Shown: in pieces, positions 44,736 to 57,388 of the stretch
Layout of the letters: every line of letters starts with the position of its first letter
How positions within the stretch are numbered: position 1 is the stretch's first letter
Assembly (NCBI GenBank): GCA_963669155.1
Contig: OZ022593.1
Coordinates: 655,655 to 719,654, forward strand
Direction: 5' to 3'
Length of the DNA: 64,000 nt
DNA from: Arbacia lixula
Taxonomy: Eukaryota; Echinodermata; Echinoidea; Arbacioida; Arbaciidae
The notes under the pieces: model-generated
The model's database searches: none
Seen by the model: the letters and a program-made list of their open reading frames with translations, nothing else
What the model was told of the DNA's origin: nothing
Made by a program: the position numbers and the translations under genes

Positions 44736-45607
44736 GGCGCTGTCACACCTTGGCGTTTTAGACAGCGTATGCCCGACGTATGAGGAATTTGGCGAATACG
44801 CTGGCGTACGTCGAATACGTTACGGTTAAGTTTTGCATACGTTAAGAGTACACTAAAACACGCTGGTATACGTCGTCATACGGCGAGGTCGTCGAAAAAT
44901 TTTGTGCTTGCACAAAATTTTTCGACGTATGCCAGCGTATGGCTCATACGTCCCGCATACGCGGGCCATAAGTTGTAGGCAAGTTATGCGATCGTTGATA
45001 CACGTTGACACACGTTACTCGTAAGTTACTCATAAGTCGATGTACGTCGAGATAATGTCCAGCGTACCCTAAAACTTACTTCTAACCTATGAGTAACGTG
45101 CTTTCAACGTATGTGTAACTTAACTCCAACGTATATTGACGTATGAAGACGTGCTCCGGACGACCACAAAACTTACTGAACGTGTTTATAACTTACAGCT
45201 ACAGTATGATGGCGTATTAGTTTTCTTCGGCATGGCGGTGGTGTTGATACGGTGATGTATCGTGCAGTTTTGATTTTAATAGCCGAGCGGCAGCCTTTTT
45301 ATAGACTACGACATGTGTTCGTCAGCGATACCCTGCCGCGCGCTATGCGTAAGTCAGGCTATCGTAGAGCATAAGTTGTGTACGCCAGCAATACGCTAAG
45401 CATTCGTTGGAATGCGTTGCTTATAAGTTAACGAAGCGTTCGATATAAGTTACTAATACGTTATGTATACGTCCAACTCGTTATGAATACGCTAAGTATA
45501 CGCCCAGAGTTGAAAAAAAAAATCAAAGTTCAGCGTATGCCGACGTTTTAGAGAAATTTTGATACGTCAGGCATACGCTGTCTAAAACGCCAAGGTGTGA
45601 CACCACC
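44736..45607. mobile_element. 872-bp inverted-repeat DNA element
   Basis: Ends GGCGCTGTCACACCTTGGCG and CGCCAAGGTGTGACACCACC, with inverted identity continuing through TTTTAGACAGCGTATGCC. ATAAA flanks both sides (44731-44735 and 45608-45612), a possible 5-bp target duplication. The inside is packed with GCGTA, ACGTA and CGTAAGTTA-type motifs and has a near-perfect hairpin at about 44890-44929 (GTCGAAAAATTTTGTGC). No transposase frame; non-autonomous. Confidence 0.88.
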
Positions 45608-45739
45608 ATAAAAATATAAGAAAGCCAATCCAAGACGTTATGTTTGTCTTAAAGTTTGTCATCTCCAGACCCCTAATCATGCTCAGTAAATTCAAGGTAG
45701 AAATGGGAATTGTTTTACGTATGCGCAATACACGAGAAG

Positions 45740-46233
<494 letters not shown>

Positions 46234-46926
46234 GTATCAGCATATTTTTCTCCATGGTGATATTATTCCTATAATCGCTCCTCAACAGTGCTTGCATAGA
46301 TGTATACCTTGCCAGGTATACGTGATTTCTATATACTATACGTGGCATAGTCGAAAGGTACTAAGAGGATTAGGATTACCCATAATCCACCGCTATAACC
46401 CTCCTCAAACAGCGGTGTTAATATGACCTTCTGCGCGACTATCCATTCATATACCAGCTCCTCGCCTCTCCATCGCCAATATCGCGTCACCGTCACGTGA
46501 CCATGAATCCTCATTAAGGATGTCGTATTTACGTATTTGCGCACTGGCGGTTCCTGCTTAATGTGTGTAATGTGTGTGGGCGCGGTAACGAATAGGGCAA
46601 TGTTTAATGTTACTTTGGGAGTAGCCGGTATGAAAAGCGGGGGCTGGGGGCTTAGAGATTAGAGGGGGAGGGGCATGGGGAAAGAGGGGGGCATGAAGGC
46701 AGAAGGTATGAAGAGAGAGAGAGAGAGCGGAGTAACCATGGTAACGGATGTGTTTAACAAGAGATGTCCCGGTTGAAAGGGGGAGAGTGTGATGAGAGTG
46801 AGAAAGAGAGAGAATTGAAGAGAGGATGTGTGTGTTTGAGAAATAGAGATACAGGGAGAGAGAGGAAGGGGGTGGGGGCAGGGAGACAGGGGGAGAGGGG
46901 TACAGAGAATAGGATATAGAGATAAT
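46234..46926. other. Non-coding, X-box and purine-rich sequence
   Basis: Purine-rich from about 46620 to 46925. X-box at 46732. No exon supported. Confidence 0.5.
46732..46745. promoter_or_regulatory. RFX-type X-box palindrome
   Basis: GTAACCATGGTAAC is a perfect 14-base palindrome of the RFX form. Confidence 0.4.
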
Positions 46927-46927
46927 G

Positions 46928-46973
46928 AGAAGTAGTAGTAGTAGTAGTAGTCGTAGTAGTAGTAGTAGTAGTA

Positions 46974-47010
<37 letters not shown>

Positions 47011-47011
47011 C

Positions 47012-47075
<64 letters not shown>

Positions 47076-47099
47076 ATAGTAGAAGTAGAAGTAGTCGTA
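46928..47099 (+). repeat. (TAG)n microsatellite, second array
   Basis: About 170 bp of TAG triplets, 0.7 kb from the first array. Confidence 0.95.
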
Positions 47100-48194
47100 A
47101 TAGTAAGCACAAGAATTCGATTTCTATAATGCATTCTCTTCACAAAAAATGCGTAACCTTTGCATCACATTTCCCGCCGGTTCCGTATTAATTATCCAAC
47201 TGTGCTCACAGCTCCTCCTCCCCCCCCCCCCCCTTTCCCCTCTTTCACGGGGACTTAGCGGCAGAGAGCGCTGCCTCCTTGATGCTCGGCAAAGTGATGC
47301 ATCGTCGAAGGTGCCTGGAGAAGCCGGCATGCTGGTCACGAGAAACAGATGAGATAACGATGTTTGCTAGCCAAATTATTCAATATAAGAACGGAAGCCA
47401 CGTTTTCAACTACTGCACTTGACACGCTAAAACATCTCGTCACCATGGTGACAAGAGACTGTATCATCAGGGTATCGTCTAGCCTGGGGTTTTTTTTACC
47501 ATCCTGGTTAGATAGGCACGTAGCATAGAAGATTCATAGATACAAGTCTCATGCATTAGAAAAATTGTGTTCTCTGCGTTAACACAATGGACACTTTGTA
47601 TCCATGTCTGTGAACGTTTCTAATGGTAACTCCAAAGCTTGTACAAGGTTTGTCTGACAAGCAACAAGTAATTCATTCTAGATTGAATCACTGGAAGCAT
47701 TGTGTACATGATAACTCGTGACTATGCGGGAAAAAGAAGATTTTTTAATTATTTTATTACCATTACGAAACGAATTATTGTACGCAACACAATAATTCAG
47801 CAGATTTATCTGTAGCCCGATCTTATTTGCATTTGCAAGCTTTCATACTTTAGAGAAAGCCATTTTCCCAGCTCTTCCTCCTCGACGTAGACTTCTCATA
47901 AGGACACGTTGTGGCCTTCATTCCCCATTCCTCTCTTCCTCTTCCTCTCTTACTTACTCAGCGACATACTTTTGTTTTTTCTTCTTCGTTTTCATGCTTA
48001 TTCGATACGTTCATGTTAACAAATAAACCCTAATTTATGTTACATATAAAATAACGTGTAGAGTTAATGGGTATGAATTATCCACGTGTCTAACCGCTAT
48101 GATTTCACATCTAACATAGAGAGGAATATTGCAATAGGTCTTTTTTCTTCTTTGTTTTTTCTTTCTCTCTCACTCTCTCGTTCCTACTCTCTCT

Positions 48195-48250
<56 letters not shown>

Positions 48251-48561
48251 TTCTCTCTCTCTCGCTCGCTCGCTCCTTCTTTCAATGCGCCAATGATACG
48301 ATGAGCCTGTATCACTTAAATTCTTTAGAAAGGTTTTGTGGCTAATCACTTGGGATTTTAACCATTTCAATCATATCACTACAGCGTATAAGCTTGTGTC
48401 GATTTACTTCGAACGAAGGTTTTGATGCAAATCCCCTCAACTCAAAGGTATTCGGCACACCAATATGTTCCACTTTAAACATGCTAAAACAGGGTTCCGC
48501 TGTATGAAATGTACGCGTATTGCTGTTGCAAACTAACATGTATTGCCGACACCCACAGAGG
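47100..48561. other. Non-coding with a (CT)n run
   Basis: C-run at 47220-47233 and (CT)n at 48165-48265. Nothing coding recognised. Confidence 0.5.
47439..47452. promoter_or_regulatory. RFX-type X-box palindrome
   Basis: GTCACCATGGTGAC, a perfect palindrome. Confidence 0.35.
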
Positions 48562-48650
48562 TAACCCTTTGGATACCAGATAAACTGCTGCTTTATGGGA
48601 TTTGTGTGTGCTAGTTGTGAAAGGAGACACCCGTGACACCCAAAGGGTTT
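48562..48650 (+). mobile_element. Roughly 90-bp TTAACCCTTT-family MITE
   Basis: TAACCCTTTGGATACCAGAT, CTTTATGGGATTTGTGTGTG and GTGACACCCAAAGGGTTT give both ends and the internal family phrase. Confidence 0.75.
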
Positions 48651-49191
48651 ATGCTTCCCCGCGTTATCTGAGCGCAAAGCCGTCAAGCCTTGAGCGTCAT
48701 GAGTTGTGATGGCGGCCGCTTCGCATATATTACACCGACCTAGATCACGTTCGTGGCCAGGGTATCATCATCATTAAATGAGATGGGATTAATATCAGTC
48801 ATCTGTGACATGAATGGGGCAATCTGTGTTCGGGCCCGGGAAGAAAAAAACGAAGGATAGACATGACGGCGTGCGAAAGAGCTAATCAGAAGGAGAAATA
48901 AACATGATAAACAAGGCGTTTCTTGAGAAGTCCCTTCAAGGAAGGTTCTTCGATGCTAAGAATAACGCAAGCTGAGATTCAAGGAGTTCTTAGGAGGGCC
49001 TTGTGGCATATTTTTTGTTTGTTTGGTGCTTTTCACGACACGGAGAGAAAAGCCAAGGGGTACGAAACACATGAACATTGGTCGGAACAAATAGCACACC
49101 TTGTGATCTAACTGTCATTTTCAATGCCTTGTATAAGTCAGTTCCTGTAGCGGCTCTGACATAAGGATAGTTTATTCTATATTCTTGCACT

Positions 49192-49196
<5 letters not shown>
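48651..49196. other. Non-coding, nothing recognised
   Basis: No exon or repeat supported. Confidence 0.5.
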
Positions 49197-49275
<79 letters not shown>

Positions 49276-49330
49276 ACTCTCTCTGTCAATCTCTCTCCCT
49301 CTTTCTCTCACTTTATGTCTCTCTGTCTCT
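49197..49330 (+). repeat. (CT)n microsatellite
   Basis: About 75 bp nearly pure CT followed by CT-rich sequence. Confidence 0.93.
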
Positions 49331-49689
49331 CTTCCTCTACTACCCCTCCCATTTCTAATCCCCTTTTTCTTTTTCTTCGGTTTATTCTTCTATCTCAACA
49401 TCTTTCACCATCTTCTTCGTCGTCGTCTCCTCCTTCTATCTCTCCATATTCAACATCATCATCCTTCACCTTCGTCTTCTTTTGCAACATCCAGTCTCAC
49501 TGTCTTCAAGTCGTAAATAAGGTCAAAATGGTAAAAAAAAAAAAGAAAAGAAGAAAAACAATTCCCCAAAGACCTTCATTGACGAAGGTGCGTGCCTTGT
49601 TTTTCGTCCCATTTTGAGAAGAAAGACAAGAAACAGCGATACCTCCTTGAATCGTTGGCATTTGGAATTCTACGTCGACAGGAAATTGA

Positions 49690-50420
49690 CCTTATCTTCC
49701 GATGGAAGAAGGGGATGCGGAGAAGGTAGGCGAGCGGAGGTAGGTGTGCAGAGCTTGGGGATGGGGGGGGGGGGGGGGGCGAAGCGGTGGGATGGAGAGA
49801 GAGGGGATAGAACTAGAGATGGGTAGTAGTGCCTCCTGAGAGAGATAGGGGTGCTATACATATAGAGTGAGCTGGGCAAATGAAGAGAGGTGGTGTAAAC
49901 ATTACGGGAAAACCCGCAAAAGGTGTGTAAGAGGAGACGGTAGGGGACTATGCAATGAAGGAATATAGAGTTAAAGGGGAGATGGAGGGTAAATAAGAAA
50001 GAAAGAGAGGCAGATATTATGAGGTAACGAGAGAAAAAGAGCTGGATAAAAATGGACAGAGAGATGGTGGATACATGTAAATAATCGGCGAGTAAGACGG
50101 GACACAAAGGGCATGGACGAAGCCATAAAGGTATGAAAAAGGGGAAGCGGGAGCGGAATACGTGATGGAGGAATATAAAAAGAAACAGGAGATACACCAT
50201 GAATTAGAAATAACAGCGACAAGGATAACGGGGAATATGAGAGAGAGAGTGAGGCTGATTAACATGGTAAAGAGAAGGAGACGAGGTTAAGGGAAATAAG
50301 AGAAAGAAGGAAAGGTACAGGAATAATCATGGAACGAAGATATAATAAACAAAATGGGAGGGAAAAGGGGAGAGGGAGGTCGATCTAGAGAAGGCAGTAA
50401 TCATATTCAGATATAATGCC
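49690..50420 (+). repeat. Long purine-rich tract
   Basis: About 700 bp with strong A+G excess on + and a G-run at 49766-49779. The pyrimidine-rich strand gives spurious Leu/Ser/Pro frames. Confidence 0.75.
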
Positions 50421-50810
50421 CTTGCGTAGCCGTGTAATATTTTATTTATGTATCGGGGTTTTTTTTCTTACATCCCCAGGCACGAGAAACGATGGAAATT
50501 AATATGGACTTTCAATCAAAGTAGGTCACGGCAGACCTCGGCTTTGCGAAGCTTAAAGGCATCAATCAGTTTCGTGATATCACTCAGCGCTGGTCAGTGG
50601 GTACTCCATGCATTGTCCATTTCTTACAATATATCCCGTATGGAAGTACACCTATTATTGCTGGATTGGTGCTCGAGAAAAGGTATTATTTGCCACGGAC
50701 TTAAAAATACGTCTTCGTTGACAATAATTCATATATGGCGAGAGATGCATCGTAGTTTGCTCTCTTTAACATTGTTTAATGCACTTGCTGTCCATGGTAT
50801 TGTCATGTAC
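50421..50810. other. Non-coding, nothing supported
   Basis: A 163-codon frame on + (50448-50939) covers this stretch, but it runs on into the MITE and resembles no known protein. Confidence 0.4.
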
Positions 50811-50900
50811 TTAACCCTTTGTGTGCCAGATAAACTCTTGGTCTATGGGAATTGTGTGTATCATTTGGGAAACACGTCACATGTGACACCCAAAGGGTTC
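50811..50900 (+). mobile_element. Roughly 90-bp TTAACCCTTT-family MITE
   Basis: TTAACCCTTTGTGTGCCAGA at the left, CACATGTGACACCCAAAGGG at the right, and TCTATGGGAATTGTGTGTAT inside. The best preserved copy in this window. Confidence 0.8.
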
Positions 50901-50989
50901 AGAAAAGAGTATTGTTTTCCCGGAAAGACTTTTAATTGATTCTTCGTTACTAATAATACATGATGTAATAACCCCTTCCCTAACGCGCG

Positions 50990-51092
50990 CGCACATACAC
51001 ACACACACATACACACACACACATACACATATATATATATACTTTTATATATACATATATACACACATACATATATTTATTTATGTGTGTAC

Positions 51093-51129
<37 letters not shown>

Positions 51130-51135
51130 GAAGAG

Positions 51136-51231
<96 letters not shown>

Positions 51232-51235
51232 AAGA
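50990..51235. repeat. (CA)n, (GT)n and (TA)n compound microsatellites
   Basis: CA runs at 50996-51030, GT at 51096-51126, TA at 51141-51189 and 51200-51229. Confidence 0.93.
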
Positions 51236-51345
51236 ATAGAGGATGCGATGGCGCTGATTACTAGGTGAAGACAAACAAATTAATTGAAACGCCGGAGAAG
51301 AAATTTTTTTCGAATTTTCGGTCATAGACCTTTATCAAGAATATA
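51236..51345 (-). repeat. Dispersed repeat with a hammerhead-like core, copy 1
   Basis: On the minus strand it reads CTTGATAAAGGTCTATGACC followed by GAAAATTCG, next to a TA microsatellite. It shares GATGGCGCTGA-type sequence and this core with the repeat at 51920-52085. Confidence 0.5.
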
Positions 51346-51919
51346 TATATATACATTATAAACACATTATACGCACACAAATATATACACACACACTTTA
51401 ACTAATAGCAAGCACTACTTGTTATACCACCAACCTGCAGTTATCTCGCTTTCCTATCAGGGTTGTACAACTCGACCACAGAGCGGTGCAGCATATGGCT
51501 TACTCTTATTTAATGAAGCGCCATTCCAAATATCACTATTGATTAATACACAAATAAAGCCTTTTGTAATTAGATGTCAAGATGTACTCCAACCCTTGAG
51601 TTGGTATTCTGGATTCTGGGAAATATTGACTCTGCACTCGCGGTTCAACTAGGGGGTGTGAATGCCCATATATGGATTTATAATCAGTTGATGTCGTTGT
51701 TGAGTGGAATGAGCTTAAAGCTGGGAGGAGATGGGACCACACCAACAAGCCTGAGTGCTTATTTTGATTCCCCCACAAACTTGAATATTTAGACATTATG
51801 CACTTGTTGTTTTTTACATCTTGTTTCTTATAGTGGAAATAAATTGAATTGAGAGAGAAATGGGGAAGAGCAGAGACAAAGGGTGTGTGTACGTATACAT
51901 ATATAAATATGTATGTAAA
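51346..51919 (+). other. Non-coding, with a possible LINE/SINE tail
   Basis: Ends near 51857 in GTGGAAATAAATTGAATTGA, the tail form of non-LTR elements. A like tail (GTGGAAATAAATTAAATTAA) is at 59619. The upstream limit is unknown. Confidence 0.4.
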
Positions 51920-52085
51920 TATATACTCGAAGAAGAATATATGTAGTTGCTATGGCGCTGAATCAGTAGAAGTAAACACAAAATAATAACATAAGACGAA
52001 CGAGATGAAAAATTTCGGTCATCATTTCTTGATAAAGGTCTATGAGTGAAAATTCGATGATTTCGTGAGTGTTTACTTCTATGTA
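51920..52085 (+). repeat. Dispersed repeat with a hammerhead-like core, copy 2
   Basis: AGAAGTAAACAC at 51968 pairs with GTGTTTACTTCT at 52071, closing a roughly 115-bp stem-loop. It contains CTTGATAAAGGTCTATGAGT followed by GAAAATTCG. Confidence 0.5.
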
Positions 52086-52223
52086 AATATATATATATTT
52101 AACAGTATACATGTACATATAATTTTTATATGCATATGTCTATATTCGTGTATGCGTGCATGCGTGCGGTAGCAGTATATATATATATATCTGTGATACA
52201 GTCATCAACTCAACCCCTCCCAC

Positions 52224-52271
<48 letters not shown>

Positions 52272-53038
52272 GATAAGTCTTCCATTTCTTAAACGTTCGG
52301 ATGGCGAACTCGAGGATCATGACCAAATTGTCATCTTTCTGACTATTTTCTCATGGTAAATCAATCGTAACTCAATTGAAAGTCACAATCAAACGTCTCT
52401 CATACTGGTATCAGCCAAATGAAGATATAGCGAGCTAAATGATGGTATAAGATCCAACAAATGTTCTTAAAAGTGTCGATTTGCCAAGATGAGTGTGCCT
52501 TAACATAATCATGATAATTAATATAATGCGATTCGTCTCATTTGTAGAAACAAGATAATCATTAGTAGAGCACTATTCTGCATTCATCTCAAAGCTGATC
52601 CTCACGTTTACAGTATGCTGTCCGATAAATTTGCACCAATTCCCTTACCATGCACGTCAATGACCTATGACGTGATATTGCGTTGTCTATTACGTAATAC
52701 AAAGAGCAAATCACAACTTCATTTTCTTTGTGAGTGACTCGGCATGCCGCTGCTAAAACAAAGACGTCAAGAAGGCAACAAGCGTGTGGGCAAGGTACAA
52801 CTTGAGGGGAAAAAATTCTGTTGTAGTAGTATTTGTTGTTGTCGTTGTTGATAGCTTTAGACGTGGACAGTGGTTCTGATAGTAATATTGGATGGTGGCG
52901 CCAACTTGCTAAAGGTCACAAAAGAATGTAGTGCGCTCCCCTATCACAGTTCTGATACTGAATTTACTTCTACACTCTTTTTTTTAAACCACGTCTGCTC
53001 CTGCTAATAAAGGCATTAACATTTTACGAACATTCAGC
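52086..53038. other. Non-coding, short (CT)n at 52229-52268
   Basis: Nothing else recognised. Confidence 0.5.
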
Positions 53039-53128
53039 TTAACTCTTCCCATCCCTGCCAAGTGCTGCTCTATGGGATTTGTGGATATCATTTGTACAAG
53101 CATAGCTCAATGGCGTTCGATGTGTTAA
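53039..53128 (+). mobile_element. Roughly 90-bp TTAACCCTTT-family MITE, diverged
   Basis: TTAACTCTTCCCATCCCTGC, then GCTCTATGGGATTTGTGGAT, ending GTGTTAA. Confidence 0.6.
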
Positions 53129-53914
53129 CATCTTTCTTTCGATAACTTTACGCCCCTTACAGGATGTTGCACCATTGTGATATCACACCCACATGCTATC
53201 TCCGATCTCTCATTTCTAAGAATATCAATCAAATGAATTAATCAATAATGATTCTATATCATACATAATAAGGATTAATCCCAAAATATCAAAATACTAC
53301 TGATAGTTCTCCGAATGATAATAATATATGTAGCAATTCATTATAAATTCTACACTTTGAGTCGTGAAACCTTTTTTTTCAACACAACTTTCTACAAAAC
53401 CAGCTTAGTCATCAAAAGAAAAACAAAACATGCTTAGAGATAAGATGTACGGGAATAGAAATATTTTATTTTATATGCTGCAATAACAAATATAATTGCA
53501 GTCTATTACATTGGCTTCGGTGATGATTACTGCCATAGGATGGTGTATGCATGTGTGTGTCTCTATGTGTGATTATTTAGGACAAAGACATTCAAAAAAT
53601 CACAGCGTATGCAGATAATCCACCATATAGATAAGCATGCATCTCACAATCTTCAGGCTAAGCCAAGAATCGCTTCGGATCGTGAACGTCTTACTGCTTG
53701 ATGACGTCCATATTCTACGTCTGAAAGCTTATCGGCGCTCGAATATAATCTAAAAAAACAAAAACAAATGCTAATTCACATGCACAGACAAAAAAAAACC
53801 CACTAGGCACTCTTTATATTGTGGTTGAATACATATTGATTAAATAAAATCAACTGAAAAGAATCAAACAAAAATGAAATGCGAAATGCAGGTCGCAGTG
53901 AAAAATTAACTTAC
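53129..53914. other. Non-coding, nothing recognised
   Basis: AT-rich. No exon supported. Confidence 0.5.
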
Positions 53915-54020
53915 CATTGAAGTAGGAACTTCGCGTTAACTAGCTCTCCTCATTTCGTATCGCAGGCTAGATCCACGCATTGCTCGAGCTCAATCGACAC
54001 ATCATTATGCTGTTCCATCT
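53915..54020 (-). other. Candidate 5' untranslated exon on the minus strand
   Basis: On the minus strand the sequence TACTTCAATG is followed by GTAAGT (donor at 53913-53914). Upstream on that strand lies a CpG-rich stretch (54100-54500) that could be a promoter. A 22-codon frame inside starts at an ATG and stops before the donor. The exon could belong to the coiled-coil gene ending at 33812. This is inference from splice signal and context only, and the 5' limit is a guess. Confidence 0.2.
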
Positions 54021-54099
54021 CACATGCACGTACAGACCGCCATAAACTAGTCCCGATGTTGACAATAGTAGCGTAAATCAGCAAACTGATATGATGAGG

Positions 54100-54500
54100 A
54101 CTTCAAAGCAAGACACGTATACTCGTCATCTCTCCCGCATCGCACGCATTATGCTAAGTATGTTTACAACGGCGCCGAAAGTGTTTCTAGCTCTGACACT
54201 ATTGCGTCGCTCGCACGCTGGTCGTCCATACACGGGAAGGCGACGGAGGGGGTTCTAATAGCGTGCGACCTCGCTCGCTAGTACGACGAATGCGATTGTT
54301 GGTGTACGTACGTCCGTGCGTTGTGTGAATATTGATAATGTAATCTGTGCTCGCTTTGAGCGTGCTTCAAGCACTAGTCTTGTGCGAGAGCGAGATAACG
54401 ATTTATGACGCGCTGTATGCGCGCACGCACTCATATCGGGTAATGCTATGTACCGACTACTATAATTCACGCCACGATTGAAATCGTACTGCGAATCGTG
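54100..54500. promoter_or_regulatory. CpG-rich block, possible promoter region
   Basis: Markedly more CpG than the surrounding AT-rich DNA (GCGTGCGACCTCGCTCGC, CGTACGTACGTCCGTGCG, GCGCGCACGCACTC). No recognisable gene follows directly on either strand. It could equally be part of an unrecognised repeat. Confidence 0.3.
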
Positions 54501-56052
54501 GAGTAATCGTGTTGACCTAACATAATAATAGTACAAACAGAACAATAAAGACGATCAGAATGATAGGTTTGGGACCCCAGACATGCCAGAGAAGCACATC
54601 TTGTGAACGGGAACCCTCTACACACATAACCACAATTAGTGGATTCTAGAGGTTAGTCGTACACACAATTTGGACGGTTCAACAATTTTATATGATCAAT
54701 GCGATTATTTTGTAATTGTCAGTCGTGATCATCGCATCAGATCGTAATGAATCGCATCTCATCGTGCTTCTAAATCATCGGGATCGGTATTAACCTTTGA
54801 CAAGACCAACACCATGTTCTGTTGGGATGCGTTACGACCTCCCACAAGCTGCAACGATGTGTGACCATATTTCAAGTATCATTTCTCACGGCATAAATGT
54901 TCCTGATGTCGTGAGATCACAACGAGTGCACGGTAAACAATGATTAGTTCGTAATATATGTCGCAACAAGCCGTCTGTGTGTTCTTAATTACCCGTTTAT
55001 GTAATCATTATTTGATGGACGATAATTACATCATAGATGAATTAGTGAGTGTTTGTATAAGGTGTGTGTGTGTGTATGTGTGTGTGTGTGTGTGCTTGTG
55101 TGTGTGTGTGTGTGGTGAGGCTTACCAATAACTGCTAAGGTAAAAGCGTTTTAGATAAAGGGCAAACCACTCAAGGCACCAAGGTGAACAATGGGTCGCA
55201 TGTTTCGACCCGTGATAATCACTATATTGATTATGAAATCGCATTTGTTTTAGCATAGCAGCCCCTGGAAATTGGTAGGCAGCGGTGATAGGAGTTGTGA
55301 GATAGAAGTACAGAGAGGTAAAGATGGGGGGGGGGGGGTGAAAGGAGAAGGGAAAGATAAATACAACAATAGCATGTTTATAGTTATGTGGGTTTGATAG
55401 TATGCGTATGTGTGCGTACGTAATGGGAGAGGGGAGGTGAGAGAGAGGGAGAGGGAGAGGGGGTGTGGGAACAGTAAGATAAAATGGCAAGCAATAGATG
55501 TATGTTTAATTTCCGCATGGTCTTTTTATTTCCCTTTTTCTGAGACATTGATAAATCAATCTTGTTGATATCACAACAAAGATTATTATTTATTATACGG
55601 TATACATGGTATGTTGCAGCTGTAGTTATTCATTCGTGCTATATATCTTTTTTCCGGCATTTCATGGATGCAATCTTATAATCATCGTAAATTGTGTACA
55701 TAATCAATATTCTTTCAATTCCATGTGTGCCAGTGTGCGCTTCCAGGGTTGGGGGGGGGGGGGGGAGGAGAACTAAAAAAAAAATGTGATCCTCAGACCT
55801 ACCACCCAAAACCCAGGCGGATACACATGAAAGTAAGACAATAATAGACACTATAAGACAATAATAGACACTATGTGAACATCGCGCTGTATGTTCGGCT
55901 GAATGTATGAAGTCAGGACCCCATATCTAAGGGAAGGTCGGAGAGGGGAGGGGGCGGGCGAAGGGGGAGAGCCAGACGTGGGCGTGTTAAGGGTAACCTG
56001 AAATGGGACATGCCCTCCGCCTATCCTTGCTCACGTCTGCTCGACTGACGTC
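54501..56052. other. Non-coding with small repeats
   Basis: (GT)n at 55061-55113; G-runs at 55326-55338 and 55750-55766; a 21-bp direct duplication at about 55835-55875. Nothing coding recognised. Confidence 0.5.
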
Positions 56053-56066
56053 GTTGCCATGGCAAC
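56053..56066. promoter_or_regulatory. Perfect RFX X-box palindrome
   Basis: GTTGCCATGGCAAC is the canonical full RFX site. It is preceded by TGACGTC. No gene recognised next to it. Confidence 0.45.
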
Positions 56067-56379
56067 CAGAGATTAAGGTTGGCTCCTCGGGCTAACAAAC
56101 GCGAACGAGGGTAGCTCCATGCATAATCTAGAAACGAGAACTTGGAATATTTTTCAATGTCATTGAGCTGAGTTCAATTCATCATTATAGGTTCAATTCA
56201 TCATTATAGGGAGAAAGGAGTGTTATCCCTCAAAAAAATACAATTTTATTTCATATATTTCTTAATACATACATTTTTTTTAATTGACCAGAGCGAAACT
56301 GAATGCGCCTTATCGATACGCACACAACACAGAACATGCAGAAGGTACGTGTAGTTCGCATATCGTAACTTGTGACAAC

Positions 56380-56717
56380 TTAAAGATGGCCCGTTCCTTT
56401 TACAAACATCTGCAAACTTCATGAAAATTTGCACATATTTAGCACGTATCTTTGGAATACCAACTGTGAAATTTTAAGGTCAGAGGTACTATAATTCTCG
56501 TAGAATAAATGAAAATCTAACTACTTTTTACTGTGATTTGACTTTTTTCGTGGTACGAAAAAAGCTCGATCAATTATCGAAGATTATTTCCTCAAAACCG
56601 AATATTACGCTTTGTCGATTCCAGGGAAAGGTTATATTATAGCCACTCTCTCTCAAATAATGACAAAGTCAGGGAACTTTCAGAATTATGTCTGCAAAAG
56701 GGACGTGCTAGCTTTAA
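56380..56717. mobile_element. TTAA MITE, relative of 42390-42916
   Basis: TTAAAGATGGCCCGTTCC at the left and AAAAGGGACGTGCTAGCTTTAA at the right, with CTTTTTTCGTGGTACGAAAA inside at 56541. Shorter than its relative but with the same ends and the same central palindrome. Confidence 0.8.
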
Positions 56718-56998
56718 AGGGGAGGGATATCAAGTTTTCTTTACTGATAATGTTTATTTTTTATGTGGGCTTCACTCCCAATCCCCTGATGGTACGCCAC
56801 ATAAAACAAAGTGAAACATTATTATCGATTTAATATAACTGATTTTTTCCTCGTTATCACTATGGTATATTGCGTTTGTCCTCATAGTAATTACAGCGAA
56901 TAATCGAAATCCGTCATACTGTTGTGCTTTTGTGATGAAAATCGATGATGTGGTGGTAGCATCAGACGATTTATTTGTCGTCCCATAATTTTATTCTA

Positions 56999-57146
56999 GG
57001 GCCATGTTGCAGATAGGTTTTCAATTGTTGTAACTTACCATCAGTGGTAACTACCATGGCAACATGTGCAATAAAAAGAGCTTATTGGCTGTTACCATGA
57101 CAGATGGTAAGTTACAATAATTGAAAACCTATATGCAACACGGCCC
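56999..57146. mobile_element. 148-bp foldback element
   Basis: The arms of about 43 bases match with four or so mismatches (ATAGGTTTTCAATTGTTGTA against its complement near 57110). A loop of about 60 bases contains CCATGGCAAC. No clear target duplication. Confidence 0.8.
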
Positions 57147-57388
57147 AGGTTATGTACACTGTTTGCGTTAAACCTCAGTTCAGAATACGGGCTTTTGTCT
57201 TTAAGATATTGCTGATAGTGTATAAGATGTTTCAAGATAAAACATCTCAAGTATCGGCTTCAACCTCATCAACCATTTGGCCCAAACCTCCGCTCATATA
57301 TCGATCCAGTCCTCCTGATTGCCCTCGAACCCGCATTGATCAATGATCGTTCATTCACTGTCACATGACTGTAACTTGACTACCGATA

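Noticed and set aside
48342-48686. 114-codon frame on the minus strand
   Set aside because: It runs through a MITE, and there is no domain, start context or splice support.
50448-50939. 163-codon open frame on +
   Set aside because: Its last third is the 90-bp MITE, and the rest has no recognisable domain or conserved composition.
55835-55875. 21-bp direct duplication; a similar 19-bp one at about 56170
   Set aside because: Small local duplications without further structure.
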